A DNA stretch of 64,000 nt, taken from Marivirga lumbricoides. Lineage in GTDB: Bacteria > Bacteroidota > Bacteroidia > Cytophagales > Cyclobacteriaceae. The stretch lies in the NCBI RefSeq assembly GCF_014636295.1, contig NZ_BMEC01000007.1, positions 1-64,000 of the forward strand, in the 5' to 3' direction. Position 1 is the first letter of the stretch. Each line of letters opens with the position of its first letter. Below the pieces are notes generated by a model that saw nothing but the letters and a program-made list of their open reading frames with translations, did not search any database and had not been told where the DNA came from. The position numbers and the translations under genes are program-made. Shown in pieces: positions 63,878 through 64,000 of this stretch.

Positions 63878-64000
63878 ATGAAACAATTTCACTTCCTTCT
63901 TATCACATTTTTCCTAATGAGTTGCTCTTCTAAGAATACTGATATTCACACTGCGGAAGTATCGAACGATATTATCGGAGAACAAACTAAGCTATCTAAT
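63878..64000 (+). CDS. Lipoprotein N-terminus (cut by window edge)
   Basis: An ATG at 63878 opens KQFHFLLITFFLMSC, a lipoprotein signal peptide with the lipidation Cys at position 16, followed by SSKNTD. The frame stays open to the end of the window (41 residues). The product cannot be identified. It begins 149 bases after the ATPase stop, on the same strand. Confidence 0.6.
   Translation, partial: MKQFHFLLITFFLMSCSSKNTDIHTAEVSNDIIGEQTKLSN

Overview
The window is chromosomal DNA of a Bacteroidota bacterium, most likely order Cytophagales. The base composition is AT-rich. There is a SusC/SusD pair, lipoproteins with short Cys-terminated signals, a DUF4270 protein, an FG-GAP/ASPIC lipoprotein, a bacterial GGGPS-family enzyme, a class III fructose-bisphosphatase, and several TAnnTTTG (-7) promoter motifs typical of the phylum. 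I cannot name the genus.

Layout. 1-0.4 kb: the edge of an IS3-family element abutting the 3' remnant of a DUF3857/DUF3858 gene. 0.4-10.8 kb: housekeeping and metabolism: a HisA homologue with an altered active site, a SprT-like protein, a MurQ/BadF-kinase amino-sugar recycling pair, a GGGPS-family prenyltransferase, an acyl-CoA dehydrogenase. 8.2-15.8 kb: a minus-strand run panC-panD-flippase-rfaE2-YugP, divergent from a stand-alone GT5 N-terminal domain protein, a DUF4270 lipoprotein and glmS. 15.9-25.5 kb: phosphoesterase, class III FBPase, two secreted proteins, LOG, a BASS transporter and a FUSC protein. 25.5-37.2 kb: a glycan-uptake region with an FG-GAP/ASPIC lipoprotein and SusD/SusC, facing a glycosyltransferase and a GH1 beta-glucosidase across a long AT-rich control region with two candidate operators. 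37.3-46.5 kb: small stress and signalling genes and a cytochrome bd-type oxidase. 46.8-54 kb: an AraC regulator, hydrolases, an ECF sigma factor with a probable membrane partner and a CAP-domain lipoprotein. 54.5-56.7 kb: a GH92 mannosidase.

From about 56.7 kb onward the window changes character. Genes become sparse (a TetR/FAD-monooxygenase pair, one secreted orphan, one large ATPase), and the spaces between them hold a mosaic of small palindromic repeats. Five copies of a two-hairpin element have arms that are inverted copies of each other. Four copies of a second hairpin pair occur, one of them apparently chimeric. Two arrays of a CCCGGGA core occur, the longer with about 21-bp spacing over about 200 bp. 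The longer array is followed by a perfect hairpin plus T-run and then by a 668-residue protein with an unassigned N-terminal domain, a P-loop ATPase and a C-terminal helical domain carrying an RSDAH motif. This last gene resembles defence ATPases, and with the array it is the best candidate for something undescribed here. No linkage between them has been shown.
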